From Actinoplanes subtropicus (lineage in GTDB: Bacteria > Actinomycetota > Actinomycetes > Mycobacteriales > Micromonosporaceae), in the NCBI RefSeq assembly GCF_000721705.1, contig NZ_JOJL01000024.1, positions 94,132-158,131 on the forward strand: a stretch of DNA of 64,000 nt, in the 5' to 3' direction. Position 1 is the stretch's first letter; every line of letters begins with the position of its first letter. A program made the translations under genes and the position numbers. Shown here one piece after another: positions 34,442 through 43,593 of this stretch. The notes under the pieces were generated by a model that saw only the letters and a program-made list of their open reading frames with translations, had not been told where the DNA came from and ran no database searches.

Positions 34442-37102
34442 TCAGTGCCGACGCAGCTGGTTCAGGTCGAAGGACCAGATGCCGCGGCCGTGGGTCGCCG
34501 CGTACAGGTACCGCCCGGTCGGGTCGGTCCGGAGCTCCATCGTCGTCGTGGTCGGGATCCCCCGGCCGAGCACGTACCAGGTGCGCGAGTGCGCCGCCCG
34601 GTAGAACACCGCGTTGTCGGTGGCGGCCACCAGGCCGCCGCCCGCGACGTACTTCACCGAGTCGGCCGGGATGTCCGGCAGGTTGGTGGAGATGTCGGTC
34701 CAGGTGGCGCCGCCGTCGCGGGACTCGAAGACGTGCCCGATGCCCGCGCCGGGGCCCTCGGTCCAGCGCCGGGAGAAGCCGTTGATCGCGACGACCAGGT
34801 GGTTCGGGTTCGCCGAGTCGACGTCGAACCCGGCGACGTACCGGTTGGGCAGCGTCCCGTCCACGGGCAGGGTGAGCTGGTGCCAGCCGGTCCCGTCGGT
34901 GCGGCCGACCGCGATGCCCCGGGTGAAGCCCTGATTGTTGCAGGGCCCGCACCAGCCGGCGTAGACGGTGCCGCCGGAGACGGCCACGGCCGTGGCGGTG
35001 TGCCCGGCGCCGAGGTCGAAGAGGCTGGTCCAGTCGGCGCCGGAGCGGATCGCGTAGCCCTTGGTGTTGAGCCAGACGTGCCTGCCACCGGCGATCCACA
35101 GCTTGCTGTTGCGGGGGTCCTGGGTGAGCGGGGCGATGAAGCGTGCCTCGCTGGTCGCGTTGTCCGCCGGCGCGACGCTGTAGGTGGTCGCCTTGCTGGG
35201 GTCGGTGCTCCAGGCGCCGTCGTTGACCGCGCAGTTGTTGGTCACCGAGACGGCCAGGTAGACGTATTCGGCCGCGACGTTGCAGCCGTTGGCCGGGTCG
35301 ACGATGGTGTCGCCGCCGTCGCCGCCGAAGTTGGAGCCCATCACCTTGTCGCCCGGGCGCAGGACGGACTGGCCGTTGTCCTGCAGGCCGCCGGAGACCG
35401 CGGCGCCGTTGCGGTCGCGTCCCACGCCGACCGAGTAGTACTGCAGGACGTCCATGGAGCCGTCGTTGAGCGAGGTCCAGTCCCGCGCGTGCCCACCGGT
35501 GTCCACGATGCCGCGCAGCGGACGCCGGTAGGCGCCGCCGTCGTCGCCGACCACGACGTACTTCTGGCCGTGGTACGAGCCGATCGCCACCGCGTGCTGG
35601 TCGGCGTGCGTGGTCTGGAAGCAGTCACCGGTCTGCTTGCTCGGGTCGATGCTCCAGCACGGGAAACCGAAGTTCCAGTACGGGCCGGGCACCCGCCAGC
35701 TGGTGCCGCCGTTGACCGACTCGAAGACCTCCTCGAGCCCCAGGTACACGTGGTTGGGGTCGGTCGGGTCCACCTGCAGGAACTGGTTGTACCAGGCCTG
35801 GATGCCCGGCATGTAGCCCGGATCGGTCAGCGCGGAGCCGGAGGCGGCCAGCTTCTTGTAGTCCGCCGACAGCGTCCACGGCCCGAACGGCGACCCGGAC
35901 TTGGACACGTAGATGCCCTGCAGGGCGCTGTCCGGGTTGGTGGCCAGCTGCGTCGGGGACTGCTCGATGGCGTAGTACTTCGAGCCGTCGGCGGCGGCCG
36001 CGAAGGTCACGGCGCCCACGTCGGCGGCGTCCGAGGCGATGTCGCCGGCCAGCGTCGTACGCTGCCAGGCCCCACCCACGCGGGTGTAGAAGCCGTTGTA
36101 CGTGTCACCGCTGCGCCAGCCGGCCGCGATGATCACCTTCGACGGGTCCTTCGGGTCCGCGGCGAAGTCGTTGATGATGTTCTTGTACGGGGCGTTCGGG
36201 TCGGCCGCCTGCGCACCACCCGGCAGGAAGTCCGGGTTGGGGGCGAACTCCCGCTTCCACGGCCCGGACAGGTTCGTCACCGAGTGGCTGTACGCGCCAT
36301 GGTTGGTGGCAGCCCACACCGTGCCGCCGAAGATGCGCAGCGACCGGATGACCGTGCTCTCCAGCTCGGTGCCGCCGACCCGGTCCCGGGTCGAGAAGCT
36401 GCCGTGCCGCGGGTCGCGCAACACGTAGACGCCGCTGCCCACGAACCCGGTGGCACCGGTGTTGGCCTCGCCGGTGGCGTACCAGAGCCGGCCCTTGCCA
36501 TCCAGGCGCAGGTCCCCGGTGGACGGCGAGGGCAGCTTGTCGGCGATCGGCTGCCAGTGGCCGCCGCCCACGCTCGAGCGCCACACGCCGCCGTTGGCGG
36601 CCCCGGCGTACACGTAGCCGGAGTTGTCCGCCGCGAGACCGGTGATGCGGCCGGTCACCCGTCCGGCGCCGCCGGAGGAGTTGCTGTTGATGTCGCGGTA
36701 CCGCGGGTCATCCGAGTCGTACGGCCGGTTCGTCGTGTGCTGCCAGCCGCCCGCGGTGACGGGCATGCTCTGCAGCGCCTGCCAAGCGGCGGTATAGGCG
36801 CCCGGCGCGACGACACCCGGTGCGCTACGCGCCTCGGCGTACTGCTCCGCCTGCTCGGCGATCTCCTCGGGATCCTCCCCGCCGTCGTCGTCCGCGGCGG
36901 CGACGCTGAACGCCTTCACGCCGGCACCCTTGTGCGCGGCGCGCTGCTGCGCGATCTCCACGTGCCGCTGGTACGGCAACGGGCGAGGCTTTCCCGCCGG
37001 GGCGGCTACCGATGCGCCCGGGATGAGTCCGATCGCGGCCAATGTGGCCGCTCCCGCCGCCCAGAAAAGGCGTGATTTGACGAATTTGAAATCAGGCGAC
37101 AA
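34442..37102 (-). CDS. Secreted BNR/sialidase-like beta-propeller protein (WD40/YVTN/BNR-repeat)
   Basis: A TTG at 37102 has GGGGGAGG nine bases upstream and is preferred to a GTG at 37150 with no ribosome site; it gives 886 residues. A signal peptide (LFWAAGAATLAAIGLIPGAS) precedes a long beta-propeller body with BNR-like repeats (SVNGGTSWRVPGP, SRDGGATWTDISTN, SSVGGGHWQPIAD) and Asp/Asn-rich loops. The family includes glycosyl-hydrolase-like and VPS10-like proteins. No catalytic residues can be assigned, so an enzyme role is not shown. A terminator hairpin follows. Confidence 0.85.
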   Translation of the reverse strand: MSPDFKFVKSRLFWAAGAATLAAIGLIPGASVAAPAGKPRPLPYQRHVEIAQQRAAHKGAGVKAFSVAAADDDGGEDPEEIAEQAEQYAEARSAPGVVAPGAYTAAWQALQSMPVTAGGWQHTTNRPYDSDDPRYRDINSNSSGGAGRVTGRITGLAADNSGYVYAGAANGGVWRSSVGGGHWQPIADKLPSPSTGDLRLDGKGRLWYATGEANTGATGFVGSGVYVLRDPRHGSFSTRDRVGGTELESTVIRSLRIFGGTVWAATNHGAYSHSVTNLSGPWKREFAPNPDFLPGGAQAADPNAPYKNIINDFAADPKDPSKVIIAAGWRSGDTYNGFYTRVGGAWQRTTLAGDIASDAADVGAVTFAAAADGSKYYAIEQSPTQLATNPDSALQGIYVSKSGSPFGPWTLSADYKKLAASGSALTDPGYMPGIQAWYNQFLQVDPTDPNHVYLGLEEVFESVNGGTSWRVPGPYWNFGFPCWSIDPSKQTGDCFQTTHADQHAVAIGSYHGQKYVVVGDDGGAYRRPLRGIVDTGGHARDWTSLNDGSMDVLQYYSVGVGRDRNGAAVSGGLQDNGQSVLRPGDKVMGSNFGGDGGDTIVDPANGCNVAAEYVYLAVSVTNNCAVNDGAWSTDPSKATTYSVAPADNATSEARFIAPLTQDPRNSKLWIAGGRHVWLNTKGYAIRSGADWTSLFDLGAGHTATAVAVSGGTVYAGWCGPCNNQGFTRGIAVGRTDGTGWHQLTLPVDGTLPNRYVAGFDVDSANPNHLVVAINGFSRRWTEGPGAGIGHVFESRDGGATWTDISTNLPDIPADSVKYVAGGGLVAATDNAVFYRAAHSRTWYVLGRGIPTTTTMELRTDPTGRYLYAATHGRGIWSFDLNQLRRH

Positions 37103-37221
37103 CGCCGTGATCCTCCCCCTTGAATGCGTGCCACGAGGGGTGGTGGGCACGCTGGAAGAGAATCTTCATCAACGGCACTGAATGCGCAACATCACATGGC
37201 ATCTATACCGTCGGCGTCACA

Positions 37222-37656
37222 TCACTGGACGTTGTCACGCAGTACCCGAATCCGGATGGTGAAGGCGTCTACCGCCGAGAAGGACGGCCCGGCCGGCACC
37301 AGCGAGATGCGTCCCTGGCCGACCGCAATGGCATCAAAACTGTGGCTGGTCGCCGCCGCGCCGCTGCCGTCGAGCCGGAGGATGTCCGCCGGGTATTCGG
37401 TCACCCGCCAGCCACCCATCCCGCCGGGCGGCGTCACCTTGAGGCGGTCCCCGTAACGGAGCACGACCTCGCCGTCCGGGCGCCCGGGCCCGACCTGTCG
37501 AAGATGCGGCATGACCGTCACCTCCGCGCTGGAGATGATCCGCGGCGGCTCGGTCGTCCGCTCAGCACTCGCGCAAGCCGACAAACCTAAAAGAAAACCC
37601 ATCATTGCGTACGCCGGGGCCCGCCCCCAAGACGGTGAATGTCGCCGTTCGTTCAT
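37222..37656 (-). CDS. Small lipoprotein of unknown function
   Basis: The chosen ATG gives 144 residues beginning MNERRHSPSWGRAPAYAMMG, then a short hydrophobic stretch and the lipobox LSAC (Cys about 28). The mature part (EVTVMPHLRQVGPGRPDGEV, VLRYGDRLKVTPPGGMGGW) looks all-beta. Other starts exist upstream and at the internal Met pair. I do not recognise a family. It lies 120 bp upstream of the BNR-repeat gene on the same strand and is divergent from the PepSY gene. Confidence 0.7.
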   Translation of the reverse strand: MNERRHSPSWGRAPAYAMMGFLLGLSACASAERTTEPPRIISSAEVTVMPHLRQVGPGRPDGEVVLRYGDRLKVTPPGGMGGWRVTEYPADILRLDGSGAAATSHSFDAIAVGQGRISLVPAGPSFSAVDAFTIRIRVLRDNVQ

Positions 37657-37808
37657 ACCTCTTTGACGCCGCCACGGCGCGCGAGTTCCACGAAGGTGCC
37701 GGCGCGTGCTCAACCGTGGGTTGCCTCGAGGTCGGTGGAACTAATCCGGTCGCCCGCCCGACCATCCACGCAACCTTCCCGATGCCCGTGGACCCGAGCG
37801 AGGAGCCC

Positions 37809-39256
37809 ATGACCGCTGTCGTCACCCCCACCCCCGAGAAGGCCATCCCCGGCAACGCGCCAACAGCGGATTCGAGCCGCTGCTCCGGCGACTGCACTTC
37901 TACGCGGGCGTGCTGGTGGCGCCGTTCCTGCTCGTGGCCGCGCTGACCGGCCTCGCGTACACCTTCACCCCGCAGCTGGAGAGGATCGTCTACGCGCACG
38001 AGCTCACCGTCCCGAACCCGGGCGGGACCGCGTTGCCGCTCGCCCGGCAGATCGCGGTCGCCCGCGCGACGCACCCGGGCGGCGCGCTCGCCTCGGTCCG
38101 GCCGGGCACCGGCGACGCCACCACGCAGGTCGATTTCACCTCCCCGCAACTGGACGAGGAACACCTGCACACCGTCTACGTCAACCCGTACACCGGCGAG
38201 GTCACCGGCCGGCTGACCACCTGGTGGGCGACCACCCCGCTCAAGACCTGGTTCGACGACCTGCACCGCAACCTGCACCTTGGCGTGCTGGGCCGGTACT
38301 ACACCGAATTCGCCGCGAGCTGGCTGTGGATCCTCACCCTGGGCGGCGTCATCCTCTGGTGGCGCCGCCGGCGCGGCAACCGCACCGCCCGCCGCCTGCT
38401 CACTCCCGACCTCGCCGCCAAGAAGGGGGTCCGGCGCACCCGCGGCTGGCACGCCGCCACCGGCCTCTGGCTCGCCCTCGGCCTGCTCATCCTCTCCGGA
38501 ACGGGCCTGACCTGGTCCCGCTACGCGGGCGCCAACTTCACCGCCGCCCTCGACACGCTGAACTCGCACACGCCCGCGGTGTCGACCGCCCTCACCGGCA
38601 CACCAACGACCGCGACCGGTGGCCACCACGCCGGCATGACCACGCCGGCCACCTCGTCGAGCGTCGACCCGGCCGCCGTCGACGCCGTCCTGGCCACGGC
38701 CCGCAAGGCCGGCATCACCGGCCCCGTGCAGATCGGCGTCCCGCCGGACACCGCGACCGCCTGGACCGTCTCGCAGACCCGCAACCTGTGGCCGGTCGGA
38801 CGCGACAGCATCGCCGTCGACCCCACCACCGGCACCGTGGTCGACCGCGTCAACTTCGCCGACTGGCCACTGCTGGCCAAACTCACCCGCTGGGGCATCA
38901 ACGCCCACATGGGCACCCTGTTCGGCCTCGTCAACCAGCTTCTGCTCGCCGCCCTGGCCATCGGCCTGATCTGCGTCATCGTCTGGGGTTACCGGATGTG
39001 GTGGCAGCGCCGGCCCACGCGCGCCGACCGCAGCGCCATCGTGGGTGCGCCGCCGGTCGGCCGTGGCGCCTGGCAGCAGCTGCCGCCATGGGGGATCGCC
39101 GCCGGCGTACCGGCCGTCGTCGCGATCGGCTGGGTCCTGCCGCTGCTCGGCCTCCCGCTCCTCGCGTTCCTGCTGTTCGACGTCGTCATCGGCACCGTCG
39201 ACGACCGGCGCCACAGGTCACGGATTCCGGTCTCGCCCGCCCCCGCAGGAAGCTGA
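37809..39256 (+). pseudogene. PepSY-associated TM helix protein with probable frameshift near 37847
   Basis: An ATG at 37809 behind GAGGAG starts MTAVVTPTPEKAIP, but the family sequence continues in another frame as GFEPLLRRLHFYAGVLVAPF, followed by LVAALTGLAYTFTPQLERIV and over 400 more residues. Adding one C to CCCC at 37847-37850 joins them into about 482 residues. Features are four membrane helices (about 35-60, 180-200, 230-250 and near 390), two PepSY regions and HLHRN-like histidines (DDLHRNLHLGVLGRYYTEF). An alternative start at GTG 37910 lacks a ribosome site and would cut the first helix. PepSY-TM proteins are linked to iron or copper handling in the envelope. This could be a sequence error or true loss. 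Confidence 0.75.
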
Positions 39257-39362
39257 CGGCCCCGACGGCACGCCCGCGACGAGCGGCGACCTCGAGGGCC
39301 CCGAGGAACGAGTACGCGAAACTCGCCCGCCTGCAAAGGAGCCGCTGCGGTTGCGAGGAGCC

Positions 39363-39496
39363 CGGCCACCGAGCTCAGCCCGGCGGTCGCCTCGCGGGCT
39401 TGGCCACCGACTGGGTCGCGTTGCGTCAGCCGCCGGAGGCGGGGTTCGGGTCGACTGCGGTTGTCGCGGTCGCCGGGCGTACGGCCGCATGGTTTT
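39363..39496. repeat. Dispersed 134-bp repeat, copy 2
   Basis: Runs from CGGCCACCGAGCTCAGCCCG to GCATGGTTTT and aligns to 33912-34045 along its whole length, ending just before the promoter region of the sigma gene at 39565. Identical blocks and equal length indicate shared origin. See the copy at 33912. Confidence 0.85.
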
Positions 39497-39564
39497 GAAT
39501 GTCTTGCAACCTTTTCGGGGGGCGGCTACGACGTTGTTTCGGAGTGGAGCGCGGGGGGAGCGGG

Positions 39565-40086
39565 ATGCGGGCCGAGCTGGAACGGGAGTACGTCGAGTAC
39601 GTGTCGGGGCGATTGCCGCGGTTGCATCGGATCGCCTACCTGCTCTGCTCGGACGCGCATCAGGCCGACGACATCGTTCAGGCGGCGCTCACCTCGCTTT
39701 ACCTGAACTGGAAGAGCGCCTCGCGCGCCGACAACCTGGACGCGTACGTGCATCGCATCGTCGTGCGGCGTTATCTGGACGAGCGGCGGCGTCGCTGGTC
39801 GAGCGTGCTGCTCGGGGACGCGGTGCCGGAGCAGGTGGCCCGGGACGAGCACGGCATCGAGGAGCGGGACGCGGTGCAGGCGGCCCTGCGGCAACTGCCG
39901 AAGGGGCAGCGGGCGGTGCTGGTGCTGCGCTTCCTCGGGGACATGTCGATCGAGGAGACGGCCGAGGTGCTCGGCTGCTCGGTCGGCAACGTCAAGAGCC
40001 AGTCGTCGCGGGGGCTGGCCACGCTGCGTGAGGTGCTCGGCCGAGTCTGGATCGCGGAAGGGGAGTCATGGACGAGCGGGAACTGA
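39565..40086 (+). CDS. SigE-family ECF RNA polymerase sigma factor
   Basis: ATG at 39565 follows GGGGGGAG and gives 173 residues starting MRAELEREYVEYVSGRLPRL. Region 2 (LCSDAHQADDIVQAALTSLY) and region 4 (LPKGQRAVLVLRFLGDMSIE, GCSVGNVKSQSSRGLATLRE) are complete and of the SigE-family type common in Streptomyces relatives. The next gene, a membrane protein with an extracellular propeller, overlaps the end by 19 bp and probably regulates it. Confidence 0.93.
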   Translation: MRAELEREYVEYVSGRLPRLHRIAYLLCSDAHQADDIVQAALTSLYLNWKSASRADNLDAYVHRIVVRRYLDERRRRWSSVLLGDAVPEQVARDEHGIEERDAVQAALRQLPKGQRAVLVLRFLGDMSIEETAEVLGCSVGNVKSQSSRGLATLREVLGRVWIAEGESWTSGN

Positions 40087-41285
40087 GGGACCGGCTGCGA
40101 ACGGTGAACGTGCCGGCCAGCCGGCTCGAGGTGGAGACGCTGGTCCACACCGGGCGGCAGCGGGTCGTGCGGCGCCGGACCTGGCGGGCGGCGGTGGGGG
40201 CGGCGCTGGCCGTCGGGGTGCTGGTGGCGCTGCCGTCGCTGCTGGCCCGGCCGGAGAAGCGGGCGATCGTGGTGGACACCGCGCCGTCGATCTCGGCGAA
40301 GCCGCCATCGCGGACGCCATCCCAGGCGCCATCCCAGACGCCGTCCCAGACGCCGGCCCGCGCGGTTTGTGCGATGACCGCCCTGCCGGTCCCGGCCGGG
40401 CTCGAGGACGTGCAGGTCGCGGGCGTCGATCCGACCGGCCGCTACATCGTCGGCAACGCGACCCGGGGCAACAACTGGAAGCCGGTGCTGTGGACCGGCG
40501 GGCAGGCGCGGGCGCTGGCGGTCCTCGGGCCGTCGATGCAGCTCACCGGGGTCAACGCGGCGGGCGTCGTGGTCGGGCAGCTGGGGCTCGGGTCGCATGA
40601 GCAGACTTTCCGCTACCAGAACGGGAAGTACACCCGGCTGACGACGCCGGCCGGTTCCTGGCACGCGTTCCCGCAGCCGGTCATCAACACGGCCGGCGAC
40701 ATCGTGGTCAACGTGGAGCCGTCCGGAAACTCCGGCGGCGAGGGCAGCATCGTGCTGTTCTGGCCGGCCGGCGAGGCCGCGGCGCGGAAGCTGCCGCTGC
40801 CCGCCGGGGCGAACGTGCTGGCCATTTTGGACGACGGGACGCTGGTCGGTGCGCTGTACAAGAACGGCTCGGCGATCGCCGCGTACACCTGGGACCAGCA
40901 GGGCCACGGCACCAAGCTGGCCACGCCGAAGGGCCAGACCTCGGCCGCGTATGCCGCCCGCGGCGACTGGGCGACCGGCGGCTTCTGGCCGGCGATGTCC
41001 ACGGCCCGGTGGAACCTGCGAACCGGCGAGTTCGCCGAACTGCCCACGCCGCCGGGTACGGATCTGCCGCCGGCGCTGACGAGCCTGGGCGCGGGCTCGC
41101 AGGTCAACGCGAACGGCTGGGTGGTCGCGGACGGCTACGCGGTGCACGACGGCGGCGCCGCGCACCTGCCGGTGCCCAAGGGGCAGCGGGCCTCGGCGGT
41201 CGCGGTCGCCGACGACAACCTGGTGGTGGGGCAGGCGCTGTCGACGTCCGGGACTCTGCTGGGCCCGCGCATGTGGCGCTGCTAG
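40068..41285 (+). CDS. Membrane protein with extracellular repeat domain, partner of the sigma factor
   Basis: The 405 residues begin MDERELRDRLRTVNVPASRL as a cytoplasmic segment that could bind the sigma factor. One helix follows (TWRAAVGAALAVGVLVALPS, about 38-57), then a Ser/Pro/Thr linker (PSQAPSQTPSQT) and an outer domain of about 300 residues with HAF-like repeats (GVNAAGVVVGQLG, NANGWVVADGYAVHDGG). There is no zinc motif, so it is not a classic zf-HC2 anti-sigma factor. Overlap with the sigma gene supports a regulatory pairing, which is inferred. Confidence 0.85.
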   Translation: MDERELRDRLRTVNVPASRLEVETLVHTGRQRVVRRRTWRAAVGAALAVGVLVALPSLLARPEKRAIVVDTAPSISAKPPSRTPSQAPSQTPSQTPARAVCAMTALPVPAGLEDVQVAGVDPTGRYIVGNATRGNNWKPVLWTGGQARALAVLGPSMQLTGVNAAGVVVGQLGLGSHEQTFRYQNGKYTRLTTPAGSWHAFPQPVINTAGDIVVNVEPSGNSGGEGSIVLFWPAGEAAARKLPLPAGANVLAILDDGTLVGALYKNGSAIAAYTWDQQGHGTKLATPKGQTSAAYAARGDWATGGFWPAMSTARWNLRTGEFAELPTPPGTDLPPALTSLGAGSQVNANGWVVADGYAVHDGGAAHLPVPKGQRASAVAVADDNLVVGQALSTSGTLLGPRMWRC

Positions 41286-41605
41286 CGGGTCACGCAGTCG
41301 GGTAATTGATGAAATCTTCAAGTTCGGCGATCCTGAACCGGGGCAACGTTGGGTAGGTGATCACCGGGCGAAGGAGCCGGTCATGACCGACGCGTCGATG
41401 CTCTGTCAGCGTTTCCCCGTGGTCCGGTCGTGGCACGACAACGACCGTGACCGCCGGCGGCCATCTCGCCGCCGCGCACCGTTTGGTCGTCGGGTTGCCG
41501 GCCGACTGCCGCACCGGCGACCGCATCGATTGACTCCCCGGAATGAACGCAGGGGATATAGCCGGTTGGTTATATCCCCTACGAGGCGTTCACTTCGCTA
41601 GTTCG
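41286..41605. other. Intergenic stretch with a hairpin
   Basis: No gene is supported. The only notable structure is the hairpin at 41545-41591, listed separately. Confidence 0.6.
41545..41591 (-). terminator. Extended hairpin after the small secreted protein gene
   Basis: The inner stem GGGGATATA / TATATCCCC is perfect around a 10-base loop; an outer stem GAACGC / GCGTTC closes it across unpaired bases. It starts 15 bp past the minus-strand stop at 41606. The A/T-rich stem is unusual for this genome, and a regulatory role is possible. Confidence 0.6.
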
Positions 41606-41929
41606 TCAGGCCGCGCCGCCGCCCCGGTGGTAGCCGTAGGCGCTTCCGCCGCCGGCCCCGTTGTCGGCGGGCGCCGGCTTGTCGTGATGGTGGTGCGTCG
41701 AGGAAACGACGACGATGATCGTCCCGGGGTCGCGCTGCCAGTAGTCGCGTAGCGGGAAACCGAAACCGTCGTCGAAGAAGTCGAGGCCGTCCCCGAAAAA
41801 CGCATCGCCGAATCCCGGCCCATTGCACGGGTGGTGCCTCGTCGCCGCCTGGGCCGCGCCGGCCGGCAGGAATAGCGCGCCGGCGGCAATCGCGCCGGCG
41901 AACGCCGCCTTGAACAACGTTGACGACAT
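41606..41929 (-). CDS. Small secreted Gly/His/Asp-rich protein (107 aa)
   Basis: A GAAGGAG ribosome site precedes ATG, then a clear signal peptide (FKAAFAGAIAAGALFLPAGA, cleavage near AQA-A). The mature part is rich in Gly, Phe and Asp (GFGDAFFGDGLDFFDDGFGF) with a HHHH cluster and a Gly-rich end. The histidines may bind metal. No family is recognised. The neighbouring minus-strand frame at 42217 has a similar Gly/Pro/Val style and may be a relative. Confidence 0.8.
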   Translation of the reverse strand: MSSTLFKAAFAGAIAAGALFLPAGAAQAATRHHPCNGPGFGDAFFGDGLDFFDDGFGFPLRDYWQRDPGTIIVVVSSTHHHHDKPAPADNGAGGGSAYGYHRGGGAA

Positions 41930-42105
41930 GGTTCTCCTTCGATCATTCGGTGAGTGAACGGTGCACTGCTGGACCGTTCACGCCGCTCAACGGCCATGAT
42001 CGTCAAGAGATACGCAATGAATTCGTCGCCGCCGCGACGAGGATTAGACGGTGGTCACTCATCCGGGTGTGGTTCCGGAAAACCGTCGCGGGGCCCGGAA
42101 AAAAC

Positions 42106-42140
42106 GGTACCGCCGGGCGCGGCGTGAGCCCGGCGGTACC
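42106..42140 (-). terminator. Rho-independent terminator (minus strand)
   Basis: GGTACCGCCGGGC and GCCCGGCGGTACC form a perfect 13-bp stem around a 9-base loop, followed on the minus strand by GTTTTTTCC. This is a textbook intrinsic terminator and lies about 75 bp past the end of the Gly/Pro-rich reading frame at 42217, which suggests that region is transcribed. Confidence 0.85.
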
Positions 42141-42216
42141 AGATATGACCACAGATCCCTATAGAAACGGCAGCGTCAATATACCTCCGGATTCATCGTC
42201 GTCGCGTTCGAGATGA

Positions 42217-42532
42217 TCAGTGCCGCGGGCCGCCGGGCTGACCGGCGCCCGGGCCGGCGTGACCAGCGCCCGGGCCGGCCTGACCTGCGCCCGGGCCGGG
42301 CTGACCGGCACCCGGACCAGGCTGGCCGGCGCCCGGACCGGCGTGGACGATCACCGGGCCGGGGTGAACGATCACCGGGCCGCCGTGGCCGAAGCCCGGG
42401 CCCCCGTGGCCGAAGCCCGGGCCGCCGAAGCCCCCCGTGGCCGAAGACCGGACCCGGCACACCGGGCCGGAACACGCCCGGCCAGACGGGGCGGAACCGG
42501 ACCGGGAAGCCGTGAATGGCGCGGAACGGCAC
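42217..42532 (-). pseudogene. Gly/Pro-rich repeat protein, frameshifted at a six-base homopolymer
   Basis: One frame reads PFRAIHGFPVRFRPVWPGVF and GVPGPVFGHGG; after a run of six G (minus strand; C at 42431-42436) the sense continues in the next frame as GGFGGPGFGHGGPGFGHGGP, VIVHPGPVIVHAGPGAGQPG and GPGAGQAGPGAGHAG repeats. Removing one G joins them into a protein with GFGHGGP and PGAGQ repeats. The start is unsure: the GTG at 42532 has no ribosome site or signal peptide. The terminator at 42106 supports transcription. Sequence error and slippage at the G run are both possible. Function unknown. Confidence 0.45.
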
Positions 42533-42555
42533 GCCGGAGGCGGCCGGAATCCGCC

Positions 42556-42723
42556 CGGACCATTCCCGCGCTCCCCACGGCGATCGCGGCCGCCGAGAGC
42601 GAGTTGTTCGGGCGCCTGCGGCGATCCCCCACGGTTGGCGAGGTCGCGGGCCACCTGGGGGTGGCCGAGCACCAGGTCATCGCCGGGCTGGCGGCCGGAT
42701 GGAGTTTGCCGGCGGCCGCTTGA
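42556..42723 (+). pseudogene. Sigma-70 (SigB/SigF-type) region 3 remnant
   Basis: The frame reads TIPALPTAIAAAESELFGRL, then RRSPTVGEVAGHLGVAEHQV and IAGLAAGWSLPAAA before a stop. The RSPTV-E-A-HLGV-E--V--GL pattern is the region 3 helix pair of SigB/SigF/SigG-type sigma factors. Regions 2 and 4 are absent, so this is a relic, not a working sigma factor. It lies between the Gly/Pro-rich frame and the small membrane protein gene, in a stretch full of remnants. Confidence 0.5.
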
Positions 42724-43000
42724 CCGCCGACGTGAACGGTCGGCAGATCGGTCAGCAACGGCGGACTGCGCGTCCGAAGTCCCCTGTTGTCGGATACGAG
42801 TTTCTCAAACGCAACAAGCGGTTCGCGACGCGCTGGTCATCCCGAAAGCAATGGCCACTCTCAACCGGCAGCAATGCCGGCGGTGTGCCGGCGGGATCGC
42901 GACGCGAACCAGCCGGGGATTTCCGGATCCGCATTACGGAAATCCCCGGCCCTCACCCACGAGCCCACCGGCCCACCAGCCCACGAACGAGGACGGAACG

Positions 43001-43282
43001 ATGACCGCCCCTGGACATGATCTCCTCTTCCTCGCCCTCACCTTCAGCATCCTCATGTCCAGCTCATATGCGCTCGGCCGGATCCACCAGTGGCACAAGC
43101 ACGGCCACGAACAGGATGAGGAATACCGCCGCGGCTACGACCGGGCCTCCCTGGCGATCCTCAGCCTGATGAACCAGCACGGTCCGGCCGGCACCAGGCA
43201 GCGGGCCACCGGCATGCCGGTCGCCGGCGGTCCGGGTCCCCGGCTCCGCGGGCGGCACGCACGCAACCGGGTACGCACCTGA
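43001..43282 (+). CDS. Small membrane protein (93 aa)
   Basis: ATG at 43001 is preceded by GAGGACGG. The product begins MTAPGHDLLFLALTFSILMS with one hydrophobic helix (LLFLALTFSILMSSSYALG, about 8-26), then a charged His/Glu segment (HQWHKHGHEQDEEYRRGYD) and a basic end (GRHARNRVRT). No family is recognised. The strong terminator at 43307 follows directly, which supports a real transcript. Confidence 0.65.
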   Translation: MTAPGHDLLFLALTFSILMSSSYALGRIHQWHKHGHEQDEEYRRGYDRASLAILSLMNQHGPAGTRQRATGMPVAGGPGPRLRGRHARNRVRT

Positions 43283-43306
43283 ACCTCCGCCGCAGGCCCG
43301 GACGTC

Positions 43307-43349
43307 AAAAGGGTGGCCCTCCCCCGCGAACCGGGAGGGCCACCCTTTT
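43307..43349. terminator. Strong bidirectional terminator
   Basis: AAAAGGGTGGCCCTCCC and GGGAGGGCCACCCTTTT form a perfect 17-bp stem with a 9-base loop. The A/T ends give a T run in either direction. It closes the small membrane protein gene at 43001-43282. Confidence 0.9.
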
Positions 43350-43452
43350 CGCGTCGCACGCGAACCCCGGAACATTGGGATGATCGGCGGAAAGCGTCAC
43401 ACGAAAGTCCGGGGCGGTTGCCTTTGACGGCATTTCACCACGTCGTTTCCCG

Positions 43453-43563
43453 GTGCCGACCCTGCAACACCTGCTGCGGGCGCGCGGCAAGACGGTGACG
43501 GTCGATGGCATCGTCGGCCCCATGACGTGGCAGGCGCTCGTCAGCGGGATGCTGTCGTTCTGA
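43453..43563 (+). pseudogene. Peptidoglycan-binding domain remnant (36 codons)
   Basis: The frame reads VPTLQHLLRARGKTVTVDGI, then VGPMTWQALVSGMLSF and a stop. Its first half matches the beginning of a PG_binding_1 repeat and the second half the end of one, as if an internal deletion fused two repeats of a cell-wall hydrolase tail. No ribosome site or upstream domain is present. A palindromic hairpin follows at 43594. Confidence 0.55.
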
Positions 43564-43593
43564 CCGGACCGAAGATGATGACCGTTCTGGTAT

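Noticed and set aside
37910..39256. PepSY gene starting at GTG 37910 as a complete gene
   Set aside because: No ribosome site, and the family N-terminus FEPLLRRLHFYAG lies upstream in the same frame without a start codon.
42372..42758. Minus-strand frame starting near 42758 as a secreted protein
   Set aside because: The part resembling a signal sequence is short and lies inside an Arg/Pro-rich frame; the opposite strand carries a recognisable sigma-factor relic.
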